14,177 nt of DNA, taken from contig LOES01000067.1 of assembly GCA_001515955.1 (NCBI GenBank), positions 1 to 14,177 on the forward strand, given 5' to 3'. Origin of the DNA: Clostridia bacterium BRH_c25 (GTDB lineage Bacteria > Bacillota_A > Clostridia > Lutisporales > Lutisporaceae). Shown one piece after another: positions 7,168 to 14,177 of this stretch (positions are counted from its first letter, which is position 1; every line of letters starts with the position of its first letter). The notes beneath the pieces are model-generated. The model searched no databases and was not told the DNA's origin. It was given only the letters and a program-made list of their open reading frames with translations. The position numbers and the translations under genes are program-made.

Positions 7168-7900
7168 ACAAATCCTCCCTTCTTAAAAGGGAATGCTTAT
7201 ATTCTTCCTTATCCTCCGATAACATTCCATTTTCAAAGGATATCCGCCTATATCCGCAGAAAGCTTTCACAGTCTTCTTCGAGGTATACAGCATTATGGT
7301 GACACCTTTTCCATTCAGCCTTGACAAATGCTCCATAAGCCTGTGCTCTTCCTTGCTGTTCAGATTTGCAGCAGGTTCATCTGCAATTATCATAAGGGGA
7401 TTATTTACAATTGCCCTTGCAAGGGAAACCAATTGCTTGTTGAAATCAGAAAGAGCACTTACCTTTTCCCCTGCAAATTGTTCTATGTCCAGGCTTTTTA
7501 GGGCTTCCACCAGCCTATTCCTCTTTTCCTGCAGGGAGATATTCAGCTCATGCATAGGAACTTCTATGTTCTCTGCTGCTGTCAGCCTGTTGACAAGATT
7601 AAAATTCCTGAATAAATAGCCTATCTTGTTCTTCCTTATTTTATCCAGCATATCCTCCTTTGCCAGGGCTATATCCTCGTAATCAAAATAATACTTTCCG
7701 GCATCAGGCCTTTCCAAACACCCAAAAACATTGAAAAATGCATTCTTTTGGTTTCCTTTCAGGCCTTCAAAAACTACGAACTCACCCTGCATGATCCTTA
7801 TATCAAGGCTCCTTACCGCTTCCTTCCTCTCATCCCCCAGCTTATAGGACTTACTCATATTCTCTGTTCTTATAAGTACCCTAGCGACCTCATGAATCAT
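7148..7900 (-). CDS. MacB/LolD-type ABC ATPase with degenerate catalytic motifs (probable pseudo-ATPase)
   Basis: At 250 residues it has the full length and layout of a LolD/MacB-type nucleotide-binding subunit, yet most catalytic motifs are altered. Walker A reads GLKGNQKNA (46-54) where GPSGSGKST is expected, so the Gly before Lys52 and the Ser/Thr after it are gone. The Q-loop Gln is Arg98 (LFRNFNL). The signature LSGGQ is LSDFN (150-154). The D-loop reads NLNS (179-182) in place of NLDS. The H-loop His is Ser207 (YTSK). Only Walker B with its Glu (IIADEP, 171-176) is intact. The frame is open, the start (ATG 7900, GGAGG upstream) overlaps the adaptor stop as ATGA, and the downstream permease is intact, so this is not a decayed gene by frame. 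It probably binds or hydrolyses ATP poorly and may act structurally beside another ATPase. Confidence 0.88.
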   Translation of the reverse strand: MIHEVARVLIRTENMSKSYKLGDERKEAVRSLDIRIMQGEFVVFEGLKGNQKNAFFNVFGCLERPDAGKYYFDYEDIALAKEDMLDKIRKNKIGYLFRNFNLVNRLTAAENIEVPMHELNISLQEKRNRLVEALKSLDIEQFAGEKVSALSDFNKQLVSLARAIVNNPLMIIADEPAANLNSKEEHRLMEHLSRLNGKGVTIMLYTSKKTVKAFCGYRRISFENGMLSEDKEEYKHSLLRREDLYENCSI

Positions 7901-9198
7901 TTGGACTCATACCTCCAACCCCAGATCTTCATCGAATTCTTTTCCTGCATATCCTCAGGAGGATTTACCACATACCTGTCACCCGGGATGACCCCTTCAG
8001 TAATCTCAACCTCAAAGCTTGTTTCTATCCCTGTTGCAACAATTTTTCTTCTCGCCAGATTATTCTCTACATAATAAATGTACTTCTTTCCATCTTTGTC
8101 CATTATAATGGACTCAAAATCAACGACAACCGCATCTGCTTTTATATTCAGGTCTATTTTCACTTCCGCCTCGTATCCGGTTTTTATACTCTCATCGGGA
8201 TTATCTATGCTGACTTTCACATTTATTTTGGAGCCTTTCCCCTCGCTTACTGAAGCAGTTGCTATCTCGTCAACATCGAATACAGTGCCGTTGTATTCCT
8301 TTTCGTCCATACCCTTGACCTTTATCTTTGCCTTCATGCCTTCTTTTATATACAGGGCATCCTGCTGCTTGAGCCGCAGATTCACTATATACCTGGACAT
8401 ATCATATATAAATATCTGAGAGTTTTCCGAGGTTGGGTACTGATCCTTCTCAATATCCAGCTTTACAACTCTCCCGTCGATATTCGCTCTTGTATCTGCA
8501 TCAACCTTTGATTTCAGGTTGTTTATATTCTCATTTATAAGACTTATGCTGCTTCTCAGTTTAAACACCTGCTCCTCCTTGTCCAGGTCAAAATTGGCAA
8601 AGCTCTGATATGCCCTGTCCAATTCCATAGTCTTCAGTGTTAAAACGTCTTCCTTGCCTATTACATTTTTCAGCGAATCCTCATACTGTTTTTTTGATAT
8701 GGCTCCCTTTTCAAAAAGAAGCTCATCGGCAGACAGTATTTTTTGTGCGGCTGAAAGCTCGGTCCTTGCAGAAGCTGCTGCAATTTCTGCCTGCTTATAG
8801 GAATATTCTGCATCCATCTTGTCAGCCGTCTCATTTCTCAGAAGCTTTGCCAGTTCTCTTTCCGCCAGTTTCAGATTTATCTCCTCAACACTCAGCTTGT
8901 ATTGATTATCTGAGCTGTCCAGCCTCAGTATCAGGTCTCCCTTTTTTACATTCTGCCCTTCTGCAGCAAGCACCTCCAATACTTTTTGAGCCGGGTCGAG
9001 ATTTATCACCTGCTGCTTATTAGGCTCCACCAGACCTTCTGCATTAATCCTCTGGGTCAGATTCTTCCTGATTGCGGTGCTTATTTCTATTTTCCTGTAT
9101 TTGGATGGTACAGCTGCAATAATTGTCATTATGCCTATAATACATATCAAGATAATTATTCCTAACAGCAAGCCCAGCTTGTACTTGATTTTCATCAT
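7897..9198 (-). CDS. HlyD/MacA-type adaptor (membrane fusion protein family)
   Basis: A 433-residue protein with a short cytoplasmic N-terminus (MMKIKYK), one membrane anchor at about 8-29 and the rest outside. It has a split lipoyl-like domain (about 52-93 and 237-265), a long alpha-hairpin coiled coil between them (about 103-235) and beta-barrel domains from about 265 on. This is the MacA/YknX layout; in one-membrane bacteria such adaptors sit with a MacB-type permease on the outer face of the cytoplasmic membrane. The ATG at 9198 is chosen because it overlaps the oppD stop (ATGA) and GGAGG (9205..9209) lies 6 bases upstream. A GTG at 9228 lacks a binding site. The second codon is also ATG, so a start one codon later is possible. 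It is followed by the ATPase and permease genes expected for a MacAB-like set. Confidence 0.9.
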   Translation of the reverse strand: MMKIKYKLGLLLGIIILICIIGIMTIIAAVPSKYRKIEISTAIRKNLTQRINAEGLVEPNKQQVINLDPAQKVLEVLAAEGQNVKKGDLILRLDSSDNQYKLSVEEINLKLAERELAKLLRNETADKMDAEYSYKQAEIAAASARTELSAAQKILSADELLFEKGAISKKQYEDSLKNVIGKEDVLTLKTMELDRAYQSFANFDLDKEEQVFKLRSSISLINENINNLKSKVDADTRANIDGRVVKLDIEKDQYPTSENSQIFIYDMSRYIVNLRLKQQDALYIKEGMKAKIKVKGMDEKEYNGTVFDVDEIATASVSEGKGSKINVKVSIDNPDESIKTGYEAEVKIDLNIKADAVVVDFESIIMDKDGKKYIYYVENNLARRKIVATGIETSFEVEITEGVIPGDRYVVNPPEDMQEKNSMKIWGWRYESK

Positions 9199-10172
9199 AC
9201 CCCTCCTCCCCTTGCATATAGCCAGCACCTTACCTTGTGGCCTTCTTCCATTTCTATAAGCTCCGGCATCTCCTTACTGCATATGTCCATTACCCTGCCG
9301 CACCTGTTGCTGAACCTGCAGCCCTCCGGATACCGGGATGGATGCGGCACATATCCTGGTATCGCATTCAATTTGGATACCTTTGTGTCAATACTGGGTA
9401 TACAATTCATCAGACCCACGGTATACGGGTGCATCGGGTATCTGAACAAGCTTTCAACAGATGTTTCCTCCATAATCCTGCCGCAGTACATCACAATCAC
9501 TCTGTCGGCATTCTCAGCCACTATACCCAAGTCATGGGTTATTAAGAGCATGGACATTTTCAGCTTGTTCTTCATGGATCTCAGAAGCTCCATTATTTCA
9601 GCCTGGATAGTGACATCCAGTGCGGTAGTCGGCTCGTCGGCTATAAGTATATCCGGATTGCAGGCTATAGACATCGCAATCATTATTCTTTGCCGCATAC
9701 CCCCGCTGAATTTTGCAGGAAGCTCATTATATCTCAGTCTCGCTTCAGGAATGCTTACGAAATTCATCAGCTCTATAGCCCGCTCCTTAGACGCTCTTCC
9801 TGAGGATTTTTTGTGCAGGACAATAACCTCTCTTATCTGCTCTCCTACCGATATTACAGGATTCAGAGAGGTCATGGGCTCTTGATACACCATGGAGATT
9901 CTGTTTCCCCTGACCATCGTCATCTGCTTTTCTGTCAGGTGCAGGAGGTTCGTACCTCCGAACATTATCTCACCGCCTACAGTCTTTCCGGGGGGCTTTA
10001 TAAGGCGCATTGCCGAAAGTGCTGTAACACTCTTCCCGCTGCCTGACTCACCGACAATCGCAAGAGTCTCATTTCTCTCCAGGCTGAAGGTCACTCCGTC
10101 TACTGCTTTGATTTCCTGTTTTTCTATCATAAAATAGGTCTTCAAATCTTTCACTTCAAACAAGCTGCTCAT
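9195..10172 (-). CDS. Oligopeptide/dipeptide-type ABC transporter ATPase (OppD/DppD-like)
   Basis: A 325-residue ATPase with all motifs intact: Walker A GESGSGKS (41-48), Q-loop Gln97, signature FSGGMRQR (155-162), Walker B ILIADEP (175-181) and H-loop His213 in THDLG. The C-terminal oligo_HPY extension has cysteines 285, 291, 298 and 316 spaced as in Opp/Dpp ATPases that hold an iron-sulfur cluster. It should energise the OppB/OppC-like permeases encoded upstream together with the OppF-like subunit. ATG start at 10172 overlaps the stop of the preceding gene by one base (TAATG), and the binding site is a G-run (GGGGGT). Unlike the MacB-type ATPase downstream, this one looks fully competent. 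The Opp/Dpp/nickel subgroup cannot be settled from sequence reading. Confidence 0.93.
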   Translation of the reverse strand: MSSLFEVKDLKTYFMIEKQEIKAVDGVTFSLERNETLAIVGESGSGKSVTALSAMRLIKPPGKTVGGEIMFGGTNLLHLTEKQMTMVRGNRISMVYQEPMTSLNPVISVGEQIREVIVLHKKSSGRASKERAIELMNFVSIPEARLRYNELPAKFSGGMRQRIMIAMSIACNPDILIADEPTTALDVTIQAEIMELLRSMKNKLKMSMLLITHDLGIVAENADRVIVMYCGRIMEETSVESLFRYPMHPYTVGLMNCIPSIDTKVSKLNAIPGYVPHPSRYPEGCRFSNRCGRVMDICSKEMPELIEMEEGHKVRCWLYARGGGV

Positions 10173-12565
10173 TATCTAATACCCCCACATACAATATCAT
10201 ATACTGTATCCACCATCATCTGTCCCGGGCCTTTAAGCTTCCTGCCGTCAATATTATCCGGTCTGTCATTAGGCGTCCTTATATCCTTTTCTATTCCTTC
10301 ACTGTCAACAATAATTGAATTAATATCAGATTTCAGAGTATCCTGTGTAGCCGTTGAACCAATCTTTCCATATACAATTTTAACAGCATTTCTTCTTGCA
10401 TGCTTTTTTAAGGCCTTGATATATTTCTGTGCCAGGTATTCCTTGGGGAGGGTGTTGGTAGTATCTACAATAAGGTTTTGAGATTTATTGAAACCAAAGT
10501 TTTTAAGATCAATATAAAAAGCTTTTCTGTACCCTACTCTGAAATACTTATAAAGGAAGTGCTTTGAGCCTCTCTCAATGGACTGGGAGCTATCCCAGAA
10601 AGCGAAAATTACCGTTCGCTCAGGCCTTTCCTTACTGCTCCCAAGTACCCGTGCAATTTCAAGCTCAATGGCTGCCCCTCCTGCTTCCATAGAGGACGGA
10701 TATCTGATATTCTCGTCATCGCCGACTGAATCCAGGTTGCTGCCTATTATGATAATCTCATCCTTCAATTTTTCATCCGAGCCTTGAATATAACCTACAA
10801 CGCTTGTGCTTTTGGGATTATTGAGATACTCACATTCAATACTGAGGGATATATTGGAATTTCCTTTCCTTAGAAGCTCCTCACCTTTGTTGGAGGACAC
10901 AGCGATATTGATTGTTGTAATATAATTAGCCGCATTCCTGTCTACAGTCTCCTTCTTAATAATCTCTTCGCTTTCCCAATCCAATATGTATAATAGCGCT
11001 ATGGGGCTTATATTCTTGTTAATATGCCCCACAATCCTACTAACTGTAAGACCATCAAGTCCTCTTACGTCTACAGTCAGTACTTTGCCCCTCAGATGAT
11101 CTGTATTACGTCTCTCAAAAGGATATATTCCAAGTTCCCTCATGGTAACATATTTGAATTCATATGTCCCATTTATGTCAATAGGGGATACAATATAATA
11201 ATCCTTCCTGAATTCAAGCTCAGTTGTGCCTGAAGCCTCACCCGTCACCGACAGGGTTGAGCTTTTAATATTAAAGGCCGATTCCATTTCAAAATCATGA
11301 AGGTACTTTCCTTCAAAGGGCTGTATGCCATAATCCTGAAGCTTGCCGGCAAGATATTCCGCTATCTGCCGGTTAGTTCCACTTCCTGACATCCTTCCGG
11401 CATATTCAGCTCTGGACAGCTCGTTTATAGTCCCGAAGGCCTCTGCTGCATCAAACTTGTATTTGCTTCCTGCTTGAGGGAAAAATGCTATTACAAGTAT
11501 CACAGCATAGAATGCCAGCTTTCTTCTTACATTTGCCCGGTAAGTATCTATATTTTTAATTTCGTAGATGAGCCTTGCAGGTGAAAGAAAGCGAGGTACC
11601 GCTCTAATCCAGGAAATTATCCTTGAGCTCCTTTTATCAAGCTCAAGCCTCAGCCCTTCTCCAAGAAGGTTAAAGCCGACTATGCTTACAGCAAAGGCGG
11701 CCGCCGGATAAAGCACAAGCCAATACCTGCCGATGGAAAGTGACCATTGAGGCGATGCCAGAAGCGAAACCCACTCCACTTCAAAGGGAATCCGGTAATC
11801 TCCTGCCGCATCAACAGTTCCTGTGCTTGTTATAAGCCCGAATACCCCAACCTGTGATAACATCAGTAATGCCTGTGCAATCTCCAGGAAAAACAGCACG
11901 GCTATAGTAGGAATCAAATGCGGTATTATATTCTGCAGTGCTATCTCCAGTCTGTTCTTTCCGATAGCAATCTCGCCCTCAATAAAATCCTGACTGAGTA
12001 CCTCCTCCACCTTATCCTTAAGGAGGTTTGCCAGCCTGCTCCAACCAAAGAAAATAAGAATATATGCCACTACATTTGTAGGCTCCTTGAAAATATCCTC
12101 CAAAAGCTTTATCCTGCTGAAGAGCATTGCGATTATCACCAGTGGAAATGCACTGAACATTATGCTGAACTGCCGGATAACCCATACTGAAAATCTATTC
12201 CTGTATCCCGCCAGTATGGCAAGAGGGAGCGATATCATGAGCCTCCCGAAAGCAATCAGTATTGCAGTAAACAGTGTAAGCTTGCAGCCATAGAATATAA
12301 GGCTTTTCATATCCCTTCCATATGCATCGGTACCCCATGGATATTCTGCACAGGGTGCTACCGGCGGTTCAAAAATATTCAATTCCCCATCTATGTATAC
12401 AAAATCAAGCCTCTCTTTACCATAGGGATCAGCAGGGGTAAAAAACTCCGGATAAATGCTGAACATAATCAATGCAGCAACAATGACAAGACCCAATATC
12501 AACGGTATATTCAGTTTATTCATATCCAAGCCTGATTTTTTCAAGCCGTCAACAAATCTCTTCAT
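10172..12565 (-). CDS. OppC-like permease fused to a degenerate M28 peptidase-like domain
   Basis: A 797-residue fusion. Residues 1 to about 320 are an OppC/DppC permease: first membrane segment about 20-38, YPWGTDAYGRDM (75-86) matching the family's HPLGTDxxGRD motif, and the coupling helix EIAIGKNRLEIALQNIIP (198-215). Ordinary OppC ends near 300. Here a linker and a further membrane segment (about 349-364, preceded by RANVRRK) lead to an M28-like domain (about 380-797), placed outside by the positive-inside rule. M28 landmarks remain (YAGRMSGSGTN, YLAGKLQDYGI, VVGYIQGSD, TPNDRPDNID). However, the ligand His is Asn610 and the bridging Asp is Ser625. The catalytic and ligand Glu pair is Ser660-Gln661, and the last His is Arg763. 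Only Asp686 remains. A peptide-binding rather than cleaving role is inferred. ATG start with GGAGG upstream overlaps the oppB stop (ATGA). Confidence 0.9.
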   Translation of the reverse strand: MKRFVDGLKKSGLDMNKLNIPLILGLVIVAALIMFSIYPEFFTPADPYGKERLDFVYIDGELNIFEPPVAPCAEYPWGTDAYGRDMKSLIFYGCKLTLFTAILIAFGRLMISLPLAILAGYRNRFSVWVIRQFSIMFSAFPLVIIAMLFSRIKLLEDIFKEPTNVVAYILIFFGWSRLANLLKDKVEEVLSQDFIEGEIAIGKNRLEIALQNIIPHLIPTIAVLFFLEIAQALLMLSQVGVFGLITSTGTVDAAGDYRIPFEVEWVSLLASPQWSLSIGRYWLVLYPAAAFAVSIVGFNLLGEGLRLELDKRSSRIISWIRAVPRFLSPARLIYEIKNIDTYRANVRRKLAFYAVILVIAFFPQAGSKYKFDAAEAFGTINELSRAEYAGRMSGSGTNRQIAEYLAGKLQDYGIQPFEGKYLHDFEMESAFNIKSSTLSVTGEASGTTELEFRKDYYIVSPIDINGTYEFKYVTMRELGIYPFERRNTDHLRGKVLTVDVRGLDGLTVSRIVGHINKNISPIALLYILDWESEEIIKKETVDRNAANYITTINIAVSSNKGEELLRKGNSNISLSIECEYLNNPKSTSVVGYIQGSDEKLKDEIIIIGSNLDSVGDDENIRYPSSMEAGGAAIELEIARVLGSSKERPERTVIFAFWDSSQSIERGSKHFLYKYFRVGYRKAFYIDLKNFGFNKSQNLIVDTTNTLPKEYLAQKYIKALKKHARRNAVKIVYGKIGSTATQDTLKSDINSIIVDSEGIEKDIRTPNDRPDNIDGRKLKGPGQMMVDTVYDIVCGGIR

Positions 12566-13479
12566 AGGCTTTCCTCCTTAAGAGGCTTGACGGCTATCGT
12601 CTTAAGCATATTAAAAACAGCATCCAGAATGAAATATATAATTCCAATCAGAATAATACTTGCTATTATTCCATCTCTTTCGTTATCGCCAAAAAAGCTG
12701 ACAAGTGCTTTTGTCAGACCGGGGTAAGAAAAAACATTCTCCACCATCAGCAGATTACCAATGATAATTGAGGTAATTGTAGGCAGGCTATCTATAATTG
12801 ATGGTATTGCATTCCTCATAACATGATTCCATAGTATCCTGTACCTGGAGCAGCCTTTTCCTATGGCTACGTTGATAAAATCCTGCTGATAGCAGCTGTC
12901 TATAGACATTGAAGTCATCCTCGCAATGTAACAGCCGGGAAGTATTGAAAGGGCTAATACAGGCAGCAGCATATGGTTTATCGTTCCGCTGCCTCCTACT
13001 CTGAATATCTCTATTCCATTCCTATTCAGAAATATTGCCAGGCGCTGCATAAGTGCAATGATCATGATATCTGGAAGCGAAATGGGTATGATTGTTCCCA
13101 GCACCTTGAGGCTTGACTCACTTGTGCTGCCTCTCTTACTGTCAATGATGCCCTTGGGGATTCCAAAAAGTATTGCCAGCATCAGTCCTCCAAACAAGAG
13201 CGTTACAGAACTCTTCATTGTTTTGGTGATCAGATAATTTAGGGATCTATTATCCCTTCCGCTCCGGCCAAGATCAAGCTTTAAAAGGGAAAGGAACTTT
13301 TCATTTGTGTTTTTGATTATAAAAATCCCAATATGTGAAGGCGTCGCCTTTCCGTCTTCAAAGATAATTGTAAAATCTCCAGGTATGCTGCATATCAGCA
13401 CTGTAACGTATATAAACACAAGGAATATCAGAGCAGATAATAGTACCTTCCTTGAAGCAAATTTAATTTTATGTATCAA
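12562..13479 (-). CDS. Oligopeptide/dipeptide-type ABC transporter permease (OppB/DppB-like)
   Basis: A 305-residue membrane protein with six predicted segments at about 12-31, 91-111, 127-149, 170-187, 232-250 and 272-293. The coupling-helix region DFINVAIGKGCSRYRILW with HVMRNAIP (200-226) matches the OppB consensus, and ENVFSYPGL (247-255) matches the ENxFxxPGLG motif near the last segments. It pairs with the OppC-like half of the next gene to form the membrane channel. TTG start at 13479 overlaps the TGA of the oppF-like gene by four bases. The binding site is a run of seven G (13485..13491) five bases upstream. The soluble region between segments 1 and 2 is somewhat shorter than in typical OppB. 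Substrate unknown. Confidence 0.93.
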   Translation of the reverse strand: MIHKIKFASRKVLLSALIFLVFIYVTVLICSIPGDFTIIFEDGKATPSHIGIFIIKNTNEKFLSLLKLDLGRSGRDNRSLNYLITKTMKSSVTLLFGGLMLAILFGIPKGIIDSKRGSTSESSLKVLGTIIPISLPDIMIIALMQRLAIFLNRNGIEIFRVGGSGTINHMLLPVLALSILPGCYIARMTSMSIDSCYQQDFINVAIGKGCSRYRILWNHVMRNAIPSIIDSLPTITSIIIGNLLMVENVFSYPGLTKALVSFFGDNERDGIIASIILIGIIYFILDAVFNMLKTIAVKPLKEESL

Positions 13480-14177
13480 GCTAACCCCCCCTTGAAGTCA
13501 CTGTCCAGATCCATCAAATGGCATGAAACCTTATGATTCTCATTAATACTCTGTATAAATGGTTTTTTCTCGCTGCAAATCCCCATGGCATAGCTGCACC
13601 TTGGATGGAAGCTGCAGCCGGCAGGTGGGGAGACAGGGCTTGGGATTTCCCCTTTCATCACTTCCTTCTCCCTCTTGCTGAAGGGGTCGGGAACAGGTGC
13701 TGAGGCCAGCAAGGCTTTTGTATAAGGGTGTGCAGGATTGTTGAATATTTCCTCTACAGTGCCCATCTCAACTATTTTGCCAAGATACATAACTCCTACC
13801 CTGTTGGAAACGTGCCTTATAACATTTAAGCCATGGGCTATGAAAAGATAAGATACCTTAAGCTCTTTTTGAAGGTCATCCAAAAGATTGAGAATCTGTG
13901 ATTGAACTGATACATCCAGAGCTGAAACAGGCTCATCGCATATTATGAACTTCGGCCTGGCGGCAATTGCTCTTGCTATTCCAATTCTCTGCCGCTGTCC
14001 GCCGCTGAACTCGTGGGGAAATTTTTTCGCATCCTTATCGCTAAGTCCTACAAGGTTCAAGAGTCTTCTTACCTCTTTATCGTAATCATACTTGAATACT
14101 ATTTTATGTATACTTAAAGGCTCGGAAAGTATATCCTCTATTGTCATTTTGGGATCCAACGCCGAGTATGGGTTTTG
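13476..14177 (-). CDS. Oligopeptide/dipeptide-type ABC transporter ATPase (OppF/DppF-like), 5' end outside window
   Basis: The reading frame is open to the window edge and the first codons seen encode QNPYSALDPKM, which is the Q-loop, so Walker A and the true start lie beyond base 14177. Visible motifs: signature FSGGQRQR, Walker B FIICDEP, D-loop SALD, H-loop His in FIAHGLN, and the C-terminal oligo_HPY part with CSFHPRC, C and C cysteines and the HPYTKALL motif. The residue after the H-loop His is Gly where Asp is usual. It should form a heterodimer with the OppD-like ATPase. It precedes oppB, giving the order F-B-C-D rather than the usual B-C-D-F. Confidence 0.92.
   Translation of the reverse strand, partial: QNPYSALDPKMTIEDILSEPLSIHKIVFKYDYDKEVRRLLNLVGLSDKDAKKFPHEFSGGQRQRIGIARAIAARPKFIICDEPVSALDVSVQSQILNLLDDLQKELKVSYLFIAHGLNVIRHVSNRVGVMYLGKIVEMGTVEEIFNNPAHPYTKALLASAPVPDPFSKREKEVMKGEIPSPVSPPAGCSFHPRCSYAMGICSEKKPFIQSINENHKVSCHLMDLDSDFKGGLA

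Noticed and set aside
7148..7900. The MacB-type ATPase gene as a pseudogene
   Set aside because: The frame is complete and of normal length, with good start, binding site and coupling to both neighbours. Only catalytic residues differ, which fits a pseudoenzyme better than gene decay.
10172..12565. The OppC-M28 fusion as an artefact of a sequencing frameshift joining two genes
   Set aside because: The linker encodes a sensible membrane segment in frame and there is no internal ribosome binding site with a start at the junction. A frameshift would not create a continuous 797-codon frame with motifs on both sides.
13485..13491. Run of seven G overlapping the end of the oppF-like gene and the oppB binding site, as a possible phase-variation tract
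   Set aside because: Seven bases is short for slippage switching. It encodes two Gly codons at the extreme end of oppF and reads naturally as a G-rich ribosome binding site.

Overview
The window is a densely packed, moderately AT-rich piece of a Bacillota genome, most likely class Clostridia. The evidence is the clostridial-type gene set zapA, a long DUF3656-type U32 protein and mutS2 in order, strong GGAGG-type ribosome binding sites, frequent TTG starts and ATGA-type gene overlaps. Every gene recognised lies on the minus strand, so transcription runs from the high-coordinate end to the low-coordinate end.

Right part (14177 down to about 5957): a tightly coupled operon of seven genes. It reads oppF-like ATPase (5' end outside the window), oppB-like permease, oppC-like permease fused to an M28-peptidase-like domain, oppD-like ATPase, a HlyD/MacA-type adaptor, a MacB/LolD-type ATPase and a MacB/FtsX-type permease. 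Neighbouring genes overlap by 1 to 20 bases, and an intrinsic terminator follows the last gene. The operon joins a peptide-type (Opp/Dpp) ABC transporter to a MacAB-like three-part system. Two of its enzyme-like domains appear dead from their motifs. The M28 domain has lost four of five metal ligands and the catalytic Glu. The MacB-type ATPase has lost Walker A, Q-loop, signature and H-loop residues, keeping only Walker B. No substrate-binding protein is seen. This is the best candidate in the window for an undescribed system; its substrate cannot be read from the sequence.

Middle part (5837 down to 4913): zapA, encoding a ZapA-like division protein with a long coiled-coil tail. It is followed by a 4-copy heptamer tandem repeat and a roughly 280-base nested inverted repeat. 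The core of that repeat resembles a dispersed bacterial repeat, and its outer arms are built from ACACGG units.

Left part (4912 down to 1): a U32/DUF3656 protein related to the RlhA/TrhP RNA hydroxylation proteins, a two-component pair (OmpR-family regulator and HAMP histidine kinase), and the start of mutS2. These are closely spaced. The two-component pair sits between two genes that often lie close together in Clostridia, and a structured 60-base palindrome separates it from mutS2.

All product calls rest on motif reading of the translated sequence. No database search was possible.
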